Below, piece after piece: positions 11,560 to 23,857 of a DNA stretch of 64,000 nucleotides. The notes beneath the pieces were generated by a model. The model was not told the origin of the DNA, made no database searches, and saw only the letters and a list, made by a program, of their open reading frames with translations. Location: positions 3,720,001 through 3,784,000 of the forward strand of contig CANUEZ040000183.1 of assembly GCA_948099385.1 (NCBI GenBank), read 5' to 3'. Within the stretch, counting starts at the first letter, position 1. Every line of letters starts with the position of its first letter. The stretch is from Fasciola hepatica (Eukaryota > Platyhelminthes > Trematoda > Plagiorchiida > Fasciolidae). Both the position numbers and the translations under genes were made by a program.

Positions 11560-14500
11560 CCATCGGTTGTCATCTCATTGTCAGTCCCCTGCTTCCGCAC
11601 TCTCAACTTAACAACAACCTTCTTAGCTGTAATACCTGTGCTATCATCATTGCTCACATTGTCGTGTACTACTGCAATCCTGGAGCTAATTACTTAAGTG
11701 GCTAGCCTATATGGCGGTCCTCACATCACTTCAACCACGAATATTGGCTGTGCAAAATAAAGCAAATATTGATTTGGACCCGTCTGCAATGTCGCTCACA
11801 CCAGTAAATGGTGTTGGTCAATCGCATATCCTGGTGTCCGAAGACGCCATTGGAGACAAAATCACAATACAAAGTACATCTGCAGGTTTTCCTGTCTTTT
11901 AAGAGATTACAGCTATCGTTTAAGAATGAACAGACAGCAAAACCGCAATGTTGAGTATGGCATTTTAAAAGTCGTCAGAGACTTGAAGCCATAATCTCAT
12001 TTGAATCGTAAGCAGCTTGCATGAACGGTTTGATCTGCAGTACTGGAAATGCACCAGTGATAGGGGTTCCCACTAAGTGTCCGCTTACTTCCAGTTTAAC
12101 TTTTCTGACTGTTCCACCAAAATCCGTGCCAATCTCCAACAGCAATTCCGCAAATCCGTCACCCGATTCTGAAAATCAACCACCTACGTAAGTCGACAAG
12201 GTCTGTGGATTACCTGGATCTATCTAAAGCGAACCTACAAATACAGCCAATTTATCTAATGACGAAAATTGAAATTCAGCTGATTTTCCTCCGTCTGAAG
12301 TTGCGAAAAGAACATCCAGTTGTATGGTTCCCCTAACTGCGGCTACGTCATTCCTGTCAAAACCAGCATCTTGAGTGAGGGGACCACAGGCATGGTAGCA
12401 GTTCCAGCTTAAACTTCAACCCTTGTGTCCACATGGGGGAAAACCACCACTCCGAACACAGTATCATCAAACTCACTGTTTTCTCAATATTCACATTCAA
12501 TCAAAATGGATTCTTCAATGGTTGTGGTCCTTATTTTCCACAGGTGCTCTCTGGGTTCAGTCTTTGACCAACAGTCACTTTGGTTGCGTCGGAATAAGTT
12601 ATCACATGTATGATACCGAGTTCAGTCACCGCCACAGCAATTTCCTCCTCGTCCTTAGTCACTACCTCGACGTTTCAACTGCCTTTTTCGGTGCCCGCAA
12701 CGGTACTACCCGGTTCGACCGAATTGGCCACTAATTCTAAACGACTGCAGTCCACACCCGCTCCACTTGCATCTGGCTTCCTGTTCACCCTTTCTCCAGT
12801 CATCCAAATGGGGACTATCCAGTCTAGCGATTTACGGTAGTCTTACAAATTCTTTCTTTGTCCGAAGCACGTACGGACGAGCAGCACACCATCAATATGG
12901 CTACCTAACTGATTTTCAACGGAGTGGTCAGTGAGATTTCTTACGGACGCTGCACAACAGGCGGCGACCTGATATTCCTCGATCGCCCCATCGGGTAAAA
13001 TCCCACCAGATATGTTTCCACCGCCACCCGCGCAGCCGTAGGATCGACCGCATTTCCGGGATCAACATTGTCTTTCTGCTCGGCGGATAAGGGGATTTCT
13101 CCGGTGATAATCCTTTGTCATAAACAACCAACCCACCTACCTCTGTGCCCTGTTCAAATATTCAGACGTCGTCAGATGCATCCGCCGTGATACCAAGCTG
13201 AAGGGGAAATTTGATCTTTTCGAGTCTCATAATCAATCAAGCCTCAGCTCATAGCAATTCAAGTGCAACCAGCATCAGTGCCACAAACAATATCAGTGGT
13301 AGTGGCAACAATAACAAGAGTATGCATGCTGTCGCATCAAAACTGAGTCAGCAATTGTCTTCGGTTGTTTCGGCCAAGATGCCCATATCCTCCACATTGG
13401 CTGTGATTTCTAATCGTCTCACAGTAACTGCTGTTTCTCGAAACTGTGCAAAATGACAAGCTGTCTTTAGCGCCGTCAGTACACCGTCAGTTACCACTGT
13501 TTCTACCCTATTCGATACAACTATGCTTGCCGCAACTATTCCACAGACATATGCCTGCTGTCAAGTCATCCCAAGCACGAAAAGTCCCCATTATGCCAAC
13601 TGGAACTGTCTAATCCGAGTCACAACACGGCCGAGGCCGACGGAAGGGCACTTCGAATTCCACCGTAATAAGTAATTTGGCTTCATTGATACCCTCCTTT
13701 CCTATGACAAATGTTTTACCTGGTGCGGTACCCTTTATATAATGCCACAAGGTCCTTTATATCCGACTGAATGAATCAGTTGGGTATTAGCACACGCCGT
13801 CTGCTGCAACCGCTCCAGAATACAACCGCAACATTGTTGCACTCATTACCGGTACCACTCCAACAAGTCAATCCTGTTCAAACATTTTTTTCCCAATAAG
13901 TCGCTGTAAAAGTCCTATTTGAATGGTCCTTCCGTACTCGCTGGGCCCATGGTGACTGCTGTTCAAGTATTATCAACTTCCCTCTTCCACAAGGCATTGT
14001 CGGTATTTAATACCGGAGGAACATGTCCAGTGGTATCTGCATCCTAATCATCCGGAGCCACACCACTTTACCTTATGTCCCAACCACTGCTGCTACCCAT
14101 TGGATATTCACAGTTCCTAGTACCAATGTACAATCCAGTTAGTCGTGCCACAACTATGTCTCTGTCCAACGTTGGTTACATAACTATGGTACACTCCATA
14201 CAACCACCTAGTTCCGGTTCGTCGTTCCCATCCGGTGCGCCTACGGCACTGGTCACCGTAGATCCTGCCTGTGGAATGATTACTCATTTCCCAACTCCAT
14301 ACTTGTCAATGACTGTTCCATATTCGCCAGAATGCCAATTATGGTCTTCCCTCAGTCTGGTCTCCTGCCGGGTGCAAATGCTTCACTGTGTTCCGTGGTA
14401 TGTACAGTACCGGGTCAGTCACTGCTAAGTACGCCAACTCTGATTTCATCCACACAAGCTCGGCCTCCGGTGGCTGCTTCAAGTACGTCGGTTATTCCCC

Positions 14501-15035
14501 TCGATCAACCTGGACTTGGGCAGCCCTTCTCCACGGTGTTCATGTTCAGCTGTTCTTCCAGTACGCTGCTATTGAATGTTAATCATACAACTCCTTTACA
14601 AGTCCCGTCTACCTTCACGTCAAAGACCGAACAAAAAGCTTTTGTCACATCGCTCGAGACTGGATTTGATCCGATACGGCAGCAAGAACCAGAGGCCACG
14701 CTTTCGATTCCATCTCTGACGGCCGCAATCACATTCACCAGTACGTCTAGGTTTGTTACTTCAAGCAAAGATACCACAGCTGTGGTGCTCCGATGACAGG
14801 TACACCTAAAACTGCAACTGTCAACGTGGATGATGATAATAGCAATAACTTGCTCAACAGTGATCCAAACTTATTAGCCTGGCGCCTTACCCAAATGAAG
14901 GGACAGGAGACGGACATGAACATGATCATCAGTGGTGGACGAGAAGTGATCGACCTGTTTCGGTTAAGGGAAATTCGAATTATGAACCAAGGGATGAATC
15001 CGACCTGAAAATCGAGGAATCCACTGCCTCTGGGG
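11560..15035 (+). pseudogene. Ser/Thr/Pro-rich coding-like sequence of unknown origin, frame-broken, inserted in a gypsy element
   Basis: Several + strand segments have a consistent protein-like composition (rich in Ser, Thr, Pro, Val, Asn) but sit in different frames: 11711-11902 (with VNGVGQSHILVSEDAIGDKI), 12610-12840, 13211-13456 (ATSISATNNISGSGNNN), 14075-14330, 14332-14796 and 14793 to about 15035, where DDDNSNNLLNSDPNLLAWRL is followed, after a frame change, by RDESDLKIEESTASGVIEG. This looks like one long low-complexity regulatory-type protein region that has decayed through indels, e.g. a retrocopy or captured transcript. It has no recognisable domain, no start, no poly(A) at its 3' edge and no clear splice sites. 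Both flanks are minus-strand gypsy pol, so it was inserted into that element. The parent gene is not identified, and edges are accurate only to about 50 bases. Confidence 0.5.
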
Positions 15036-15462
15036 TTATTGAAGGTGTACGTAGAATACTCTTGCTTTCGTTTAGAATTAAATCATAGTGGCCAACGGCC
15101 TCACAAAACTGTGCCACATTTTCACCATACTCATTTGCGGTATGTCCACGTATAGTAATATGATCCACGTAAGCAAAGGTATCGTTCAGTTTTGCTTCTC
15201 GAAAGATGTGGAAGACCTTCTCGTCATCATGTACGGGTACCTGATAATACGCACTTTGCAAGTCGAAAGTACTGAAAATATTATACTGAGCTATTTCGGT
15301 ATTCATGTGTCGGTTCCCGGTAATAAAATGGTGTCGAAATATGTGAAACAGTTTATAGTCTGACTGAATCATTTGTGTCCTCCATGGAGATGCGAAAAGT
15401 TCCATAACCCCTGCTTTCAGTAACCTCTGATTTTCTAGCGCTTCCAAACGTTCATCGTCCAC
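15035..15462 (-). mobile_element. Ty3/gypsy reverse transcriptase palm remnant
   Basis: The minus frame contains LFASPWRTQM, FSTFDLQSAYYQVPV (RT block with the first catalytic Asp), FAYVDHITIRGHTANEYGEN (the YxDD region, with His in the second Asp position) and YDLILNESKSILRTP. The reading continues to 14980 only as antisense of the inserted Ser/Thr/Pro-rich sequence. The order and spacing match CsRn1-type gypsy RT of trematodes (recognised by style, not by alignment). The segment between RT motifs B and C is shortened, so it is not functional. Confidence 0.75.
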
Positions 15463-15495
15463 AGAATGACGTCACAATTTCGTAACAACAGGTAT

Positions 15496-15905
15496 TTATT
15501 CGCTTGATACATGCGCAAAGATTTGGAAAGCATTACCAAAGGCAGATGTCAGCGCACAAGGAAAAACTGGGTCTACCACTGTTGTGGGATTTTCGATCTT
15601 CTGATGCATTTTCAAAAAATCATGTCCAAGAAGGACCTCAGCGCACAGATCATGTGTCATCGGTAGGCGGATGCTGGAATAGAACTCGTCCTCGTGTTTG
15701 CTCGTTAAACCGGAGGATGCCTTAGTAATTATTTTTTCTTGAGTGCTCGATTCTACATCCAAGGCTTCAGACAGCTTCCGACGAAATATTGCTCTCCAAA
15801 CTCCGTGTCCGCCGGAGCACTGAAGTTCATACATTTATTTAACGATGTTGCAACAGCTCTTGATAGAATTCCGGAGCCTCCTGACGTTACTGTGGTCGAT
15901 AGACA
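15496..15905 (-). mobile_element. Ty3/gypsy aspartic protease remnant
   Basis: The minus frame at 15496-15834 contains CAEVLLGHDFLKMHQK, the conserved '(I/L)LG-x-DFL' block that ends retroelement proteases, followed by the linker to RT. The expected active-site region falls in another minus frame near 15840-15905 and reads TSGGSGILSRAVATSLN, i.e. the Asp-Thr-Gly signature is lost. The position between zinc knuckle and RT agrees with gag-PR-RT order. Confidence 0.6.
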
Positions 15906-15929
15906 TGTGCCAGTAACTTTGACGGTTCG

Positions 15930-16400
15930 TTCAACTGTACCGCTTGACCAACAGACACTGTGATAAGGTCATCTTTTTTCACAGAGGGCACACACTGCAT
16001 TACTTGCCAGAGGTTTGAAACTGGAAGGAAGAGCGTAGCCACGAAAGAGACATGTGGACTTAGTGGCAACAAGAGTGGGTTGCTCCGACGAAGCCGTCGT
16101 TTCGGGTAGCTTCTCGGGAGGAGGCGATTTTCTATTGGCGGCATCACACGGAGGAAGTGCGGCCGACTCTTGGAACAGATCAGATTGCTTCTGAGCCTAT
16201 TCCGCTGACTTCGGGTTAAGCACTTTGTGCCCAACTAATCTCTGTCTGATCGAATGGGACATGAGTCCGCTTTTGATGTTGTTTCGTAGTGAATGCCTGG
16301 TAGTAGCAGTCGCTCGCGAGTGACCGCAGCTTATGGAGGAGCTGATCCACCGATTCCTCACTCTCTTCTTTGCAGATTATTATTAGGTGTTGTGCATAAA
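15930..16400 (-). mobile_element. Ty3/gypsy gag C-terminus with decayed zinc knuckles
   Basis: Minus-strand reading at about 15935-16065 gives a Cys-rich stretch, CALCEKR then a stop then PYHSVC, the spacing of a CCHC knuckle whose Gly-His has been lost, with another degraded Cys cluster just before it. Upstream (about 16200-16400) a minus frame reads QLLHKLRSLASDCYYQAFTT, resembling the gag helix region that precedes the knuckles. It is broken by stops and frame changes. This marks the 5' part of the element; no LTR was recognised. Confidence 0.55.
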
Positions 16401-16599
16401 CCTCATTTTCTTGACAGTGAATGCGTTACCGCAAAGTTAGTTTGACGGTTTCTTAGTTATGACAAACTTTCGCGCATCGGAACAGCGACGAATAGAGGTA
16501 AATGGATACCACCAGCATACAGTATCCGCCAAGAGGGGTAGCAGTGGAAACATAAGCAATGGTGACCATGCAAAGTATGAATAATCTGACTAGTGGGAT

Positions 16600-16780
16600 T
16601 GAACATGTGGGGGGCGTTAAGCTTCCTTGGTGAGATTCATTAGATGTACCCACCAGGTCACAAGATACAATATATGATACGACTAAATGTCTCGACCAGT
16701 GGCGCTCTTGTATCTGCTGAGAGATAGCAGCCAGAACCAGCGTATCCGAAGAGTAGTTGTTCAAAGTGTAATGAGATGAA
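16600..16780 (+). mobile_element. possible LINE tail fragment
   Basis: Around 16620-16730 the + strand recalls the repeated LINE tail ('gatacgactaaatgtctcga', 'ccagtggcgctcttgt' corresponding to a Gln-Trp-Arg-Ser-Cys block). Heavily diverged, and no continuous frame. Confidence 0.25.
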
Positions 16781-17019
16781 CCGCACAGTGAATCGTGTGA
16801 TTATAATTCAAATCGTCCACAAAAAATTCTTAATTCTACTACTGAAAATTTTTTCACTCGTTAAAATGCGAATGATATTTTCTACATGTACTAGATTTAC
16901 TATTGGCCTAGCAAATAGCGTTTCAGTAAACGTATCTATTGGAGATGCAATCTTGAAGCATTCCATCCTCTCATACATTTTATTTCACACAAATCCCTCC
17001 CTTACCCCACCTCCTTCAG

Positions 17020-17422
17020 AGCGGAAGTAGAACGTGAAATAACACTTCATCACCATGATTGCCCATTACGTGTTAAATCCCACTTATCCCAGTATGACGG
17101 AGTCTCGTGCGTGTTCCAAATTCGACATCGTACGATACCCAGCCGAGATGGACGTCGGCCGCCAGCACCTCCACTAGCTCATCCCCGATGCCCGCCGCAG
17201 AAAACTCGTCCGCATTCGTCTGGTCCACAAGATGGTAAACCATCCAACCGCTGTTTGATTCCCTATTTGATCGAGGTGGAATCCGAGAAGGATCAGGTAC
17301 CACGTGAAAATGGTATTGCCGCCCCTCTGGATGATCTTTTCAATCGACTCTATGTGGGTCCTATCAAGCTGGGTACAATTGAGAAAATGGTTGGTCCTCC
17401 ACCGAATATACTGATTGATCGG
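17020..17422 (+). CDS. AFDN: afadin-like exon B: end of RA2, proline-rich linker, start of FHA
   Basis: Encodes local residues 64-198. It begins with AEVEREITLHHHDCPLRVK and VFQIRHRTIP, the last strands of RA2 (family pattern: a DDECPLQIF-like strand then VFQLKRRP). A basic Pro-rich linker (RRPPAPPLAHPRCPP, about residues 98-125) separates it from CLIPYLIEVESEK (residue 142 on), the start of the FHA domain, and LYVGPIKLGTIEK, its next strands. The acceptor is ttcag at 17019; the first base completes the split Pro codon from exon A. The donor is gtgagt after CGG (phase 0). Intron 1 therefore splits RA2 and intron 2 splits FHA. Confidence 0.9.
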
Positions 17423-20400
17423 GTGAGTTCTCTTCTCTTCCGTCAGCCACGGGAAATTTAGGTCAAAGCGAAACAAATCCTTATGTTGAGACGCTGGTTC
17501 TGAGATACTGTACCATCGAAATCGGATGACTCTTTCTGTCTAGTGGAGTTTTACTCCGAATGGTGTTCTAGCCCACCACCAACCCTAACCTATGGGATGC
17601 TGATAACGGAAATAACCCATGAAGCCTCTCCAGACCCGCTTTATTATCGGGACAGGAATAATATATTTATGGCAGGATGCAAGCATTTTGTTAACCCTTG
17701 TCGATCGTGAACGTAGACGTTTAGTACAGTATACAGCACCTGTCCAACAGACCTCTCTGTCTACTAAAGAAAGCATGGCAAGAACTTTCAATCCAGCGTA
17801 CTCCACTGTAGTATTTTCCTTACGGTATCATGTACAAACTGACATGTTTTACCGTAGTCATCGACTGGAGTACACGAAACGTTTGCATCTCGCGATGAAT
17901 ATCTTTTTGTTCTGATGAACTGGATAAAGGAGACCCAATACTTCAAACTTAGTCTTTCTTTGGAAGCTTTTGACCAGTAATGGTTGAGCGGTAGAAGAGC
18001 TATCTGAGGTTAGTGTTTCAAAACCGAATTCATCACAGGTTAACTTCGTTGCAAACAAAGGTGGGCTCGCTACCACACCAGACCTAAAGAGGCTATTTGG
18101 GTTCTTTACTTCATATCTCCGTGTCATGATTATCGACTAGCATCATTAAGAACTTGAGTTTTGACGATTTGTTAGTTTCACGTCGCGCTCAATTGAAACA
18201 GAAGGGAGGATGTCAAAATCCCAGTTATATTTCTCTACAGACCATAACTCAACTCTGTGATAACATCTGGAGGTGTACCTCAGCATTATCATAAGTTCCT
18301 AATCGCAACAATTTCAACATCAGCCGGGGTGATATCATCGTTGCACAGATGAATGTTCCCGCGCTTTTTCGTATTTGTAGGAATCTTGTCCTTGATACTG
18401 AAGATGACTCCTCAGATTGCCCTGAAGTATGATGGGTACGAATCCTGGAGTCTCAACCCTTTGATCTTTTAACCTTTCAAAATAGGCCCAATGGATCAGA
18501 AGGTCTAATTTCCATAATTAGAAACGATGAAAGTACAAGTTTATCTGAGAGAGAAGGGTATGGAGACATCCACCCGTGCACTGATAATGTCACCTAAACT
18601 GGTGATGAAACATAAGCAACCTACAAGCTAGGCTGAACGATCAACAGCCCATGCAAACCATCAAACCAAGTTGTGGATAACAACCGCTTTAAAAGCAATA
18701 ACGACCTAAAAGCTATTGCAGTGTGTGGATCTAAGCCGTTACAATAGGCCGGCAAAGCTGCTGGATATTCTGATGCAAAATATCGTTCGCTGTTTCAGAT
18801 CTGAGATAATTTCAGCCCCGATCCTATCCAAAGAGATAAAGCTTGTTTACAGACTACTTCAGAACCAAAATTGTGCGAAATAATACTAGTTCGAGAGGGG
18901 TCTTCGGCGAGCATTGATATCCTGCACATTTTATCTTTTGTGCGTTCAGCAGGTTGAGTCCATGTGGTCGTACGCAAACGACTCATATTTGTTTTCCGAC
19001 TAAATTACCATGCAGCACAGCATGCACCAGAAAGCTTGTACCCTGGTAACTTTTGAAAGAAACACTCCGCTCCCAAGGAAAATCGACAATCGAACCCTGA
19101 AACTTAATGAAGAGAAACAGATAAGGAAAAATACAATTCAGTCGTGTTACTCAGCTGCTTGAGAATGAATTTCTGTCCACCAGCCAGTGGTTGGCATTAA
19201 ACTGATATTGTAAAATTGATAGAAACTGGTGGAGCAGCGGTTGAACTCTGAAAAATAAAACGCCTATGGGACTGTCGTCCAGTGGCTGAGTGACCTGTAG
19301 AAGACATATCTCGAATTATCAGTCAGAGGACACAAAGTCGTTCTAATCTACGTATACTCAAATTGTGCACATCCTGGCCAGATTAATCAGGCAGCTTCGA
19401 ATTCCCGTCAGAAAGGGTTGCCAGCGCACGTGCCTGAGATCGGGAGCAGTGATACGACAAATAAGGAAGCAGAAAATTATATGAGATGGACGGTGGAAGA
19501 TGACCAGTCGAGATCAGCATTTAGCATAGAGCTCTGTGATAAAGTGAAACACGCAGTTAGAATCACAGGCTACGAGGGGGTGGAGGCGGAACAGAGGGAG
19601 ATCAATGAGGTCATAAGCAAAGGAACAACCCACAAGATCAGCAAATAGACGACACGGCCGGAATGATCACGTGCCTAAACAATGACATCAATGGAGTTTG
19701 TGGAAACCAGTGGACCAGTAAATGGGATGACGTGACAGAACTAAAGGTCATCTAAGTGAAGAAATCAGTTTTAACCCCCGAGGTCCGTAATAAACGACAA
19801 AACAAGGTCAACGAAGGGCCCGAGCACAGATGCAATTGCTAAGTACATACGTCTCTAAAACTGGCTTGGAAACAGGTAAGTAAATGAGGGACACGGTGAG
19901 AATAAACCAGCAAACTAGAACATAAATACCAGTGCAGACAGGACGGATTCAAGTTCAATCCGCTGTAAGCAAGAAACTGAGCCAAGGGCAATGAACAAAC
20001 CAGCGGAAATAACAAATTTCATTAGGTCTCCTGTATCTTGACAAACTACGTGCAGACAGCTCTCCTTGTGGAACCAAACTTGAGAATATCAGGAAGCAAA
20101 TACAAAAGGTGTCCATCGAATTGCAATCCTTAGGACCGGGAAGTCTAATCCGTACATGTGACTGAAAAAGGGAGTATATTACACGTTCAGTCAGGGACGA
20201 TTCATTGTAAATGGAGATTTGTTGTGATATAAGCTAGCTCATCATTGGTAACAAAAAATCTCTACGGAGTATTTGATACTGGAATCGATATTTATCGCTC
20301 TTCTCTTGCAGTTTCGACGTTTTATTCATCAGTCAGACCCTCCCCGTACCGTATAACTGACTGGCCTGACTTGCTAGGAGTCATTAATTATGTGCTTTAA

Positions 20401-21490
20401 ATGATTCAACCATGAGTGGACTCGAACCGAAGACGGTTGACAAGTAGGTCATCCTTAAGTCATCGAATTGGTCCTCAGGGGCTTAGTTCCTCAACAATAT
20501 ACCACCACATTCGCTATGCTCGAAACACTCACACATGCGTCCATTCAGATTGCGTCCCTGTCTGGTTAATTGGGTTACTAAGGTGCGGGCTAGTATGGTT
20601 CGTTGGCGGATTTTCGCCCCATTTTGCGGACCGACCACCAATATCCGATCGTGCGTGTTGTACTGCGGCAAACATGTGCAGCGTGAGCAAATTTGTTGGG
20701 CGTCGGTTTGGCTACACGTTCACCCTGATTGGTGTCTTTGTATTGCGTAGATATTGGTGACTCATGCTTGAGCATAAATGCAAAATGGATGGGGACGGTA
20801 GTGATCGGCTGGTCATGCCGTGGGACCTTGAAATCTCGATTTCCCCGGGCTGAATAATGCTGCCGCCGATTGCTTCCCATTCAGAAGCCTTTGGCCGACC
20901 CCTTTCCAAAACAAATAGTGTACGTACATCGATTGTATAGCAAAGAAAGAAGAGGGCAGACAATTACCGATATTATTGGTATTCTTCATAATCAAAAGAT
21001 CCTACTGCAATGTCCCATCGCATTCTATCCTGGCGCCAGGATTAGAGAAATGTATCGAGTAAAATTACTTCAGGCATGCGACGATGACTTTGAGAAAGGG
21101 CATGGAAAAGTTCACGGCGATATGCGGGGTCGGGGTTTGAAATACTACGTGACCAGCTGGTCTATGACACTACGAGATATTGGAATGAACCATAAACGGC
21201 AGAAATCTGCTGTCATCCGCAATCAAACCAGATCGCTTGAGAATGCATGTGCAAATGAACACGCACAGACAGTCCTTATTCTATGTATGGTAATCAGAGT
21301 GGCAATTCTTGGTTTTTCCTTTCCTATTCATAATTCCATATTCCTTCCATCGAAACAATTTATCCTTCTTTCCTAATAACTTTGAGCTACACATTATGAA
21401 GGAAAATGCATCTCTTTGTCTCCAGCTGTACAGTTCACATGATGCCGATAGTTTTACTGAATGACTACGTTTGTCCTCCGCTTATTGCAG
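17423..21490 (+). other. intron 2 (about 4.07 kb)
   Basis: Runs from gtgagt to ttgcag. Apart from a box-B-like GGTTCGAGTCC on the minus strand near 20,418-20,428, no element could be identified. Open frames at 19418-19648, 20416-20880 (overlapping on both strands) and 20870-21376 have no recognisable domain and are treated as chance. Confidence 0.7.
20405..20500 (-). repeat. tRNA-like (SINE) relic, box B part
   Basis: On the minus strand 'cttcggttcgagtccactc' is a good T-arm/box B (GGTTCGAGTCC). A D-arm-like box A is not clear in the preceding 60 bases, so this is a partial relic. Confidence 0.3.
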
Positions 21491-21928
21491 ATGCGCCATC
21501 AAGATATTCGTCCAGTACATTGCACATTCAGTGTTGTTCAAGCGAGCACGAGTGCTTCACGCCTCCGAATTCCGAAAGCGGGCCCTTCCGCGGAATTGGA
21601 TGGAAACACCTATCAATCGTTGCTCGTCAGTCCCTCACTGGACGGATTCGCAAAACCCCCAGGGCCCGCTGTGATGCGAGTGAATGGGACACGAATTACC
21701 GGTCCCATACTAATCTCACCGGATAATGTGATCCAATTAGGCAAATCTTTGCTGTTAAAATTCGTCTATTCCGACACGGATTGGGCTGAACTGGAATCAG
21801 ATGAGCGGAGCAAGGAGAGTGAACCACCACTGGCAACAGCCACAGTTGGCGCCTCGTCCAAACACGGCTCGTCTACGCGGTTGGCTAACACGCTACCCCC
21901 AGGTGTACCAACAGGTGCTGGCAAACAG
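21491..21928 (+). CDS. AFDN: afadin-like exon C: most of the FHA domain and following linker
   Basis: Encodes local residues 199-344. RHQDIRPVHCTF corresponds to the family's GIQPHHCDL strand-turn; VMRVNGTRITGPILISPDN and VIQLGKSLLLKFVYSD (to about residue 296) match the closing FHA strands, which in afadin lead from 'YVEGQRI' to 'GASHVFKFV'. FHA domains usually bind phosphothreonine; in afadin the FHA is linked to partners such as ADIP (family knowledge). The rest is a charged, Ser/Thr-rich linker. The acceptor ttgcag is good. The donor CAG|gttcgt is weak, but of three nearby AG|GT candidates (21902, 21914, 21928) it is the only one in phase with exon D. Confidence 0.85.
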
Positions 21929-22074
21929 GTTCGTTTGTACGACTAATGACAATAGGAGTACATAATCTTTTTTTATGAATTAATTATAAAACTTTAGCCG
22001 GCTTCTCGGATGCAATCGAGTTTGAATACGAGTTGTCAACGATGGAAGTTAATCCACCACACCTATTTTTAGAA

Positions 22075-22260
22075 TTGGTGCGAGGTTCAAACTCCGCCAC
22101 TGCCGGTCACATTAGATAACGATGGTCCATCGCCCGGCTGTGCTTCACGCCGCACCTATTAGGCTCTTCACATATAATCCTCCACTCCGCGAGCGGTGAT
22201 CAAACGATAATTGTAATGAACTTCAAGCTTTGCGGTTCCCGGTTTGAACCTTGCCAGCAT
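22075..22260 (+). repeat. SINE-like repeat with box B motifs
   Basis: GGTTCAAACTCC at 22084-22095 is followed by 'gccactgccggtcacatta'; the same 'ggttcaaa..cc-gccac-ccggtcac' order recurs at 34361-34395, so these are two members of one repeat. A second box-B-like GGTTTGAACCTTG lies near 22,241. Confidence 0.45.
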
Positions 22261-23434
22261 TGGTCAGTTCCCCATTCTAGCAGTGACCACCTTCTGGTAA
22301 AAATAGTACACTACTTTTACAAAGTAATTACAGAGGAAGTAAAACAGTATTATCGTGATTATTACCTCTGGCTCATGGTTTTTTGTTTCTCCTTGTTGAT
22401 GCAATAAGAGTTTGTGACCACGGAGCATTCCACCCTCCAACCGCACACATACGTGATTCAGGAATAAGATCAGTCGATGCCACTTAGGATCAGTGAGCAG
22501 AATGAGTAACGTTTGCTTCCCAGAATAGTTTCAGCACAAACAAATAACGTTTGATTTTCTCACTGTATAAATTAGAGCCTCCCAAATGTTTGAGATCCAT
22601 GGTGATAAGTGGTGTGTTTCGAAATCGCTCGTGGTTAGTGTCACCAACTACTCTACTGAAGTGATACCGTCAGAAGAACGATGATTCATGCTACGGAACT
22701 ACACCTGTTGCCGACCCACGGATTAGCTCCGTGAGGCACTGCAGTATGCTAACTTTTCCAAGCACAACTCTGAATAAACCTATGTCTACATATCAAGTCA
22801 TCCTATCGGTAAGGTAGACAAATGATCACAGGTTCACACTAATCAAATTCGTGCATGAATAGTGTGCGTGTATGCTCTTCATTGAAAAGTCGGTCCACAA
22901 TGGGATAGCAACTGTGATTTGCGAATAGCTTTTTCTGGGTTATTCGCAGCTAACCTACGGAAAGACAACAATCCGGTTGCTAACTGGTGTACTGAAAGTA
23001 AGTATTAATTTCAATACATGTTTACCTTCGATTATAGTTCCAGTCTCTTACTATCGACCGCATTACCGTCGGACTATACGGTTAGCTGCCACTAACCCAC
23101 AAAGGGCTATCGAAGAAATCACAGTTGTGATTCCCTTGCTGACTCTTCAGTTTGGAGCATTTGCTCACACTTCTGATGTACAAATTAGACAATTGTAAAT
23201 AAAAAGCATACTGGGTGTACAAATTTGAAGAGGAGTGGACGGAGGAGTACCGGGTACGCATACCCGGTGAGCGGCAATTGCACGGCTGAATCGGTCGCGC
23301 ACTCCTGTAAAGCTCTTCCCCTCTTTCATATACGACTAACCTGCAGATGATCTTATAGACACACCTGGTAAGTGAATTGGAACTGAACAGATTTCACCCG
23401 GTATCGAGTTGATCCAACCATTAGAGATCTTCAG

Positions 23435-23500
23435 TTTCGCGAGATTTAAACCCAGGCTTCAATAGCACAACAGACTGACCAGCTCAGTTGCGACATTTAT
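23435..23500 (-). repeat. tRNA-derived SINE relic
   Basis: On the minus strand a box A (CTGAGCTGGTCAGTC) is followed about 25 bases later by a box B (GGGTTTAAATCTCGC), the layout of a tRNA internal promoter. No intact acceptor stem pairs, so not a tRNA gene. Confidence 0.45.
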
Positions 23501-23840
23501 CCTCCACATCGGAGTCAGTGTGGCTAACAATATTCACCTTGGCTCATACATTGAACTATTTGGTCTTGGGGGTTCAAACCACGAAATCTACCACACTCTA
23601 AAGGAAAGACCCTGTATATCAGGTTTTATAGATCTTTCTTCCATGTCATAGACTTAACACTGCTGCTCTCTATCGAATGACCAACCGCCTCAGCCGGCTT
23701 TGACACCGTGAAAGTCTAACCGAGGAGATGTGTTATACTTTTCCTAAACGGTGATGCGGGATGGTCTTGATGGTTTCGTCAAGTGAATTGGCACTTGCAT
23801 CAAAATCATTATGCCTGACCTCAGCATTACTGAAACAAAT

Positions 23841-23857
23841 CCCCCCCCCCCCCCCCC
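23841..23857. repeat. poly(C) tract, 17 bases
   Basis: An uninterrupted run of C after 'gaaacaaat'. Its exact length is likely to be variable or sequencing-sensitive. Confidence 0.95.

Larger units (their letters stand above)
7169..17019 (+). other. intron 1 (about 9.85 kb), mostly retroelement debris
   Basis: Runs from gtaagtg to ttcag. Contents in order: 7169-7900, nothing recognisable (a weak open frame at 7322-7615); a LINE C-terminal relic about 7973-8542; about 8550-10030, little (a box-B-like GGTTTCGAATC near 9463, a weak tRNA-like hint); an AC/AT microsatellite 10097-10165; a minus-strand Ty3/gypsy element 10560-16400 split by a Ser/Thr/Pro-rich insertion about 11560-15035; then a possible LINE tail near 16600-16770. 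The stretch 16800-17019 shows nothing beyond the exon B acceptor tract. Confidence 0.85.

Noticed and set aside
20416..20880. Overlapping open frames on both strands suggesting a gene or RT fragment.
   Set aside because: No RT or other motif could be matched in either direction; left as unexplained intron sequence.
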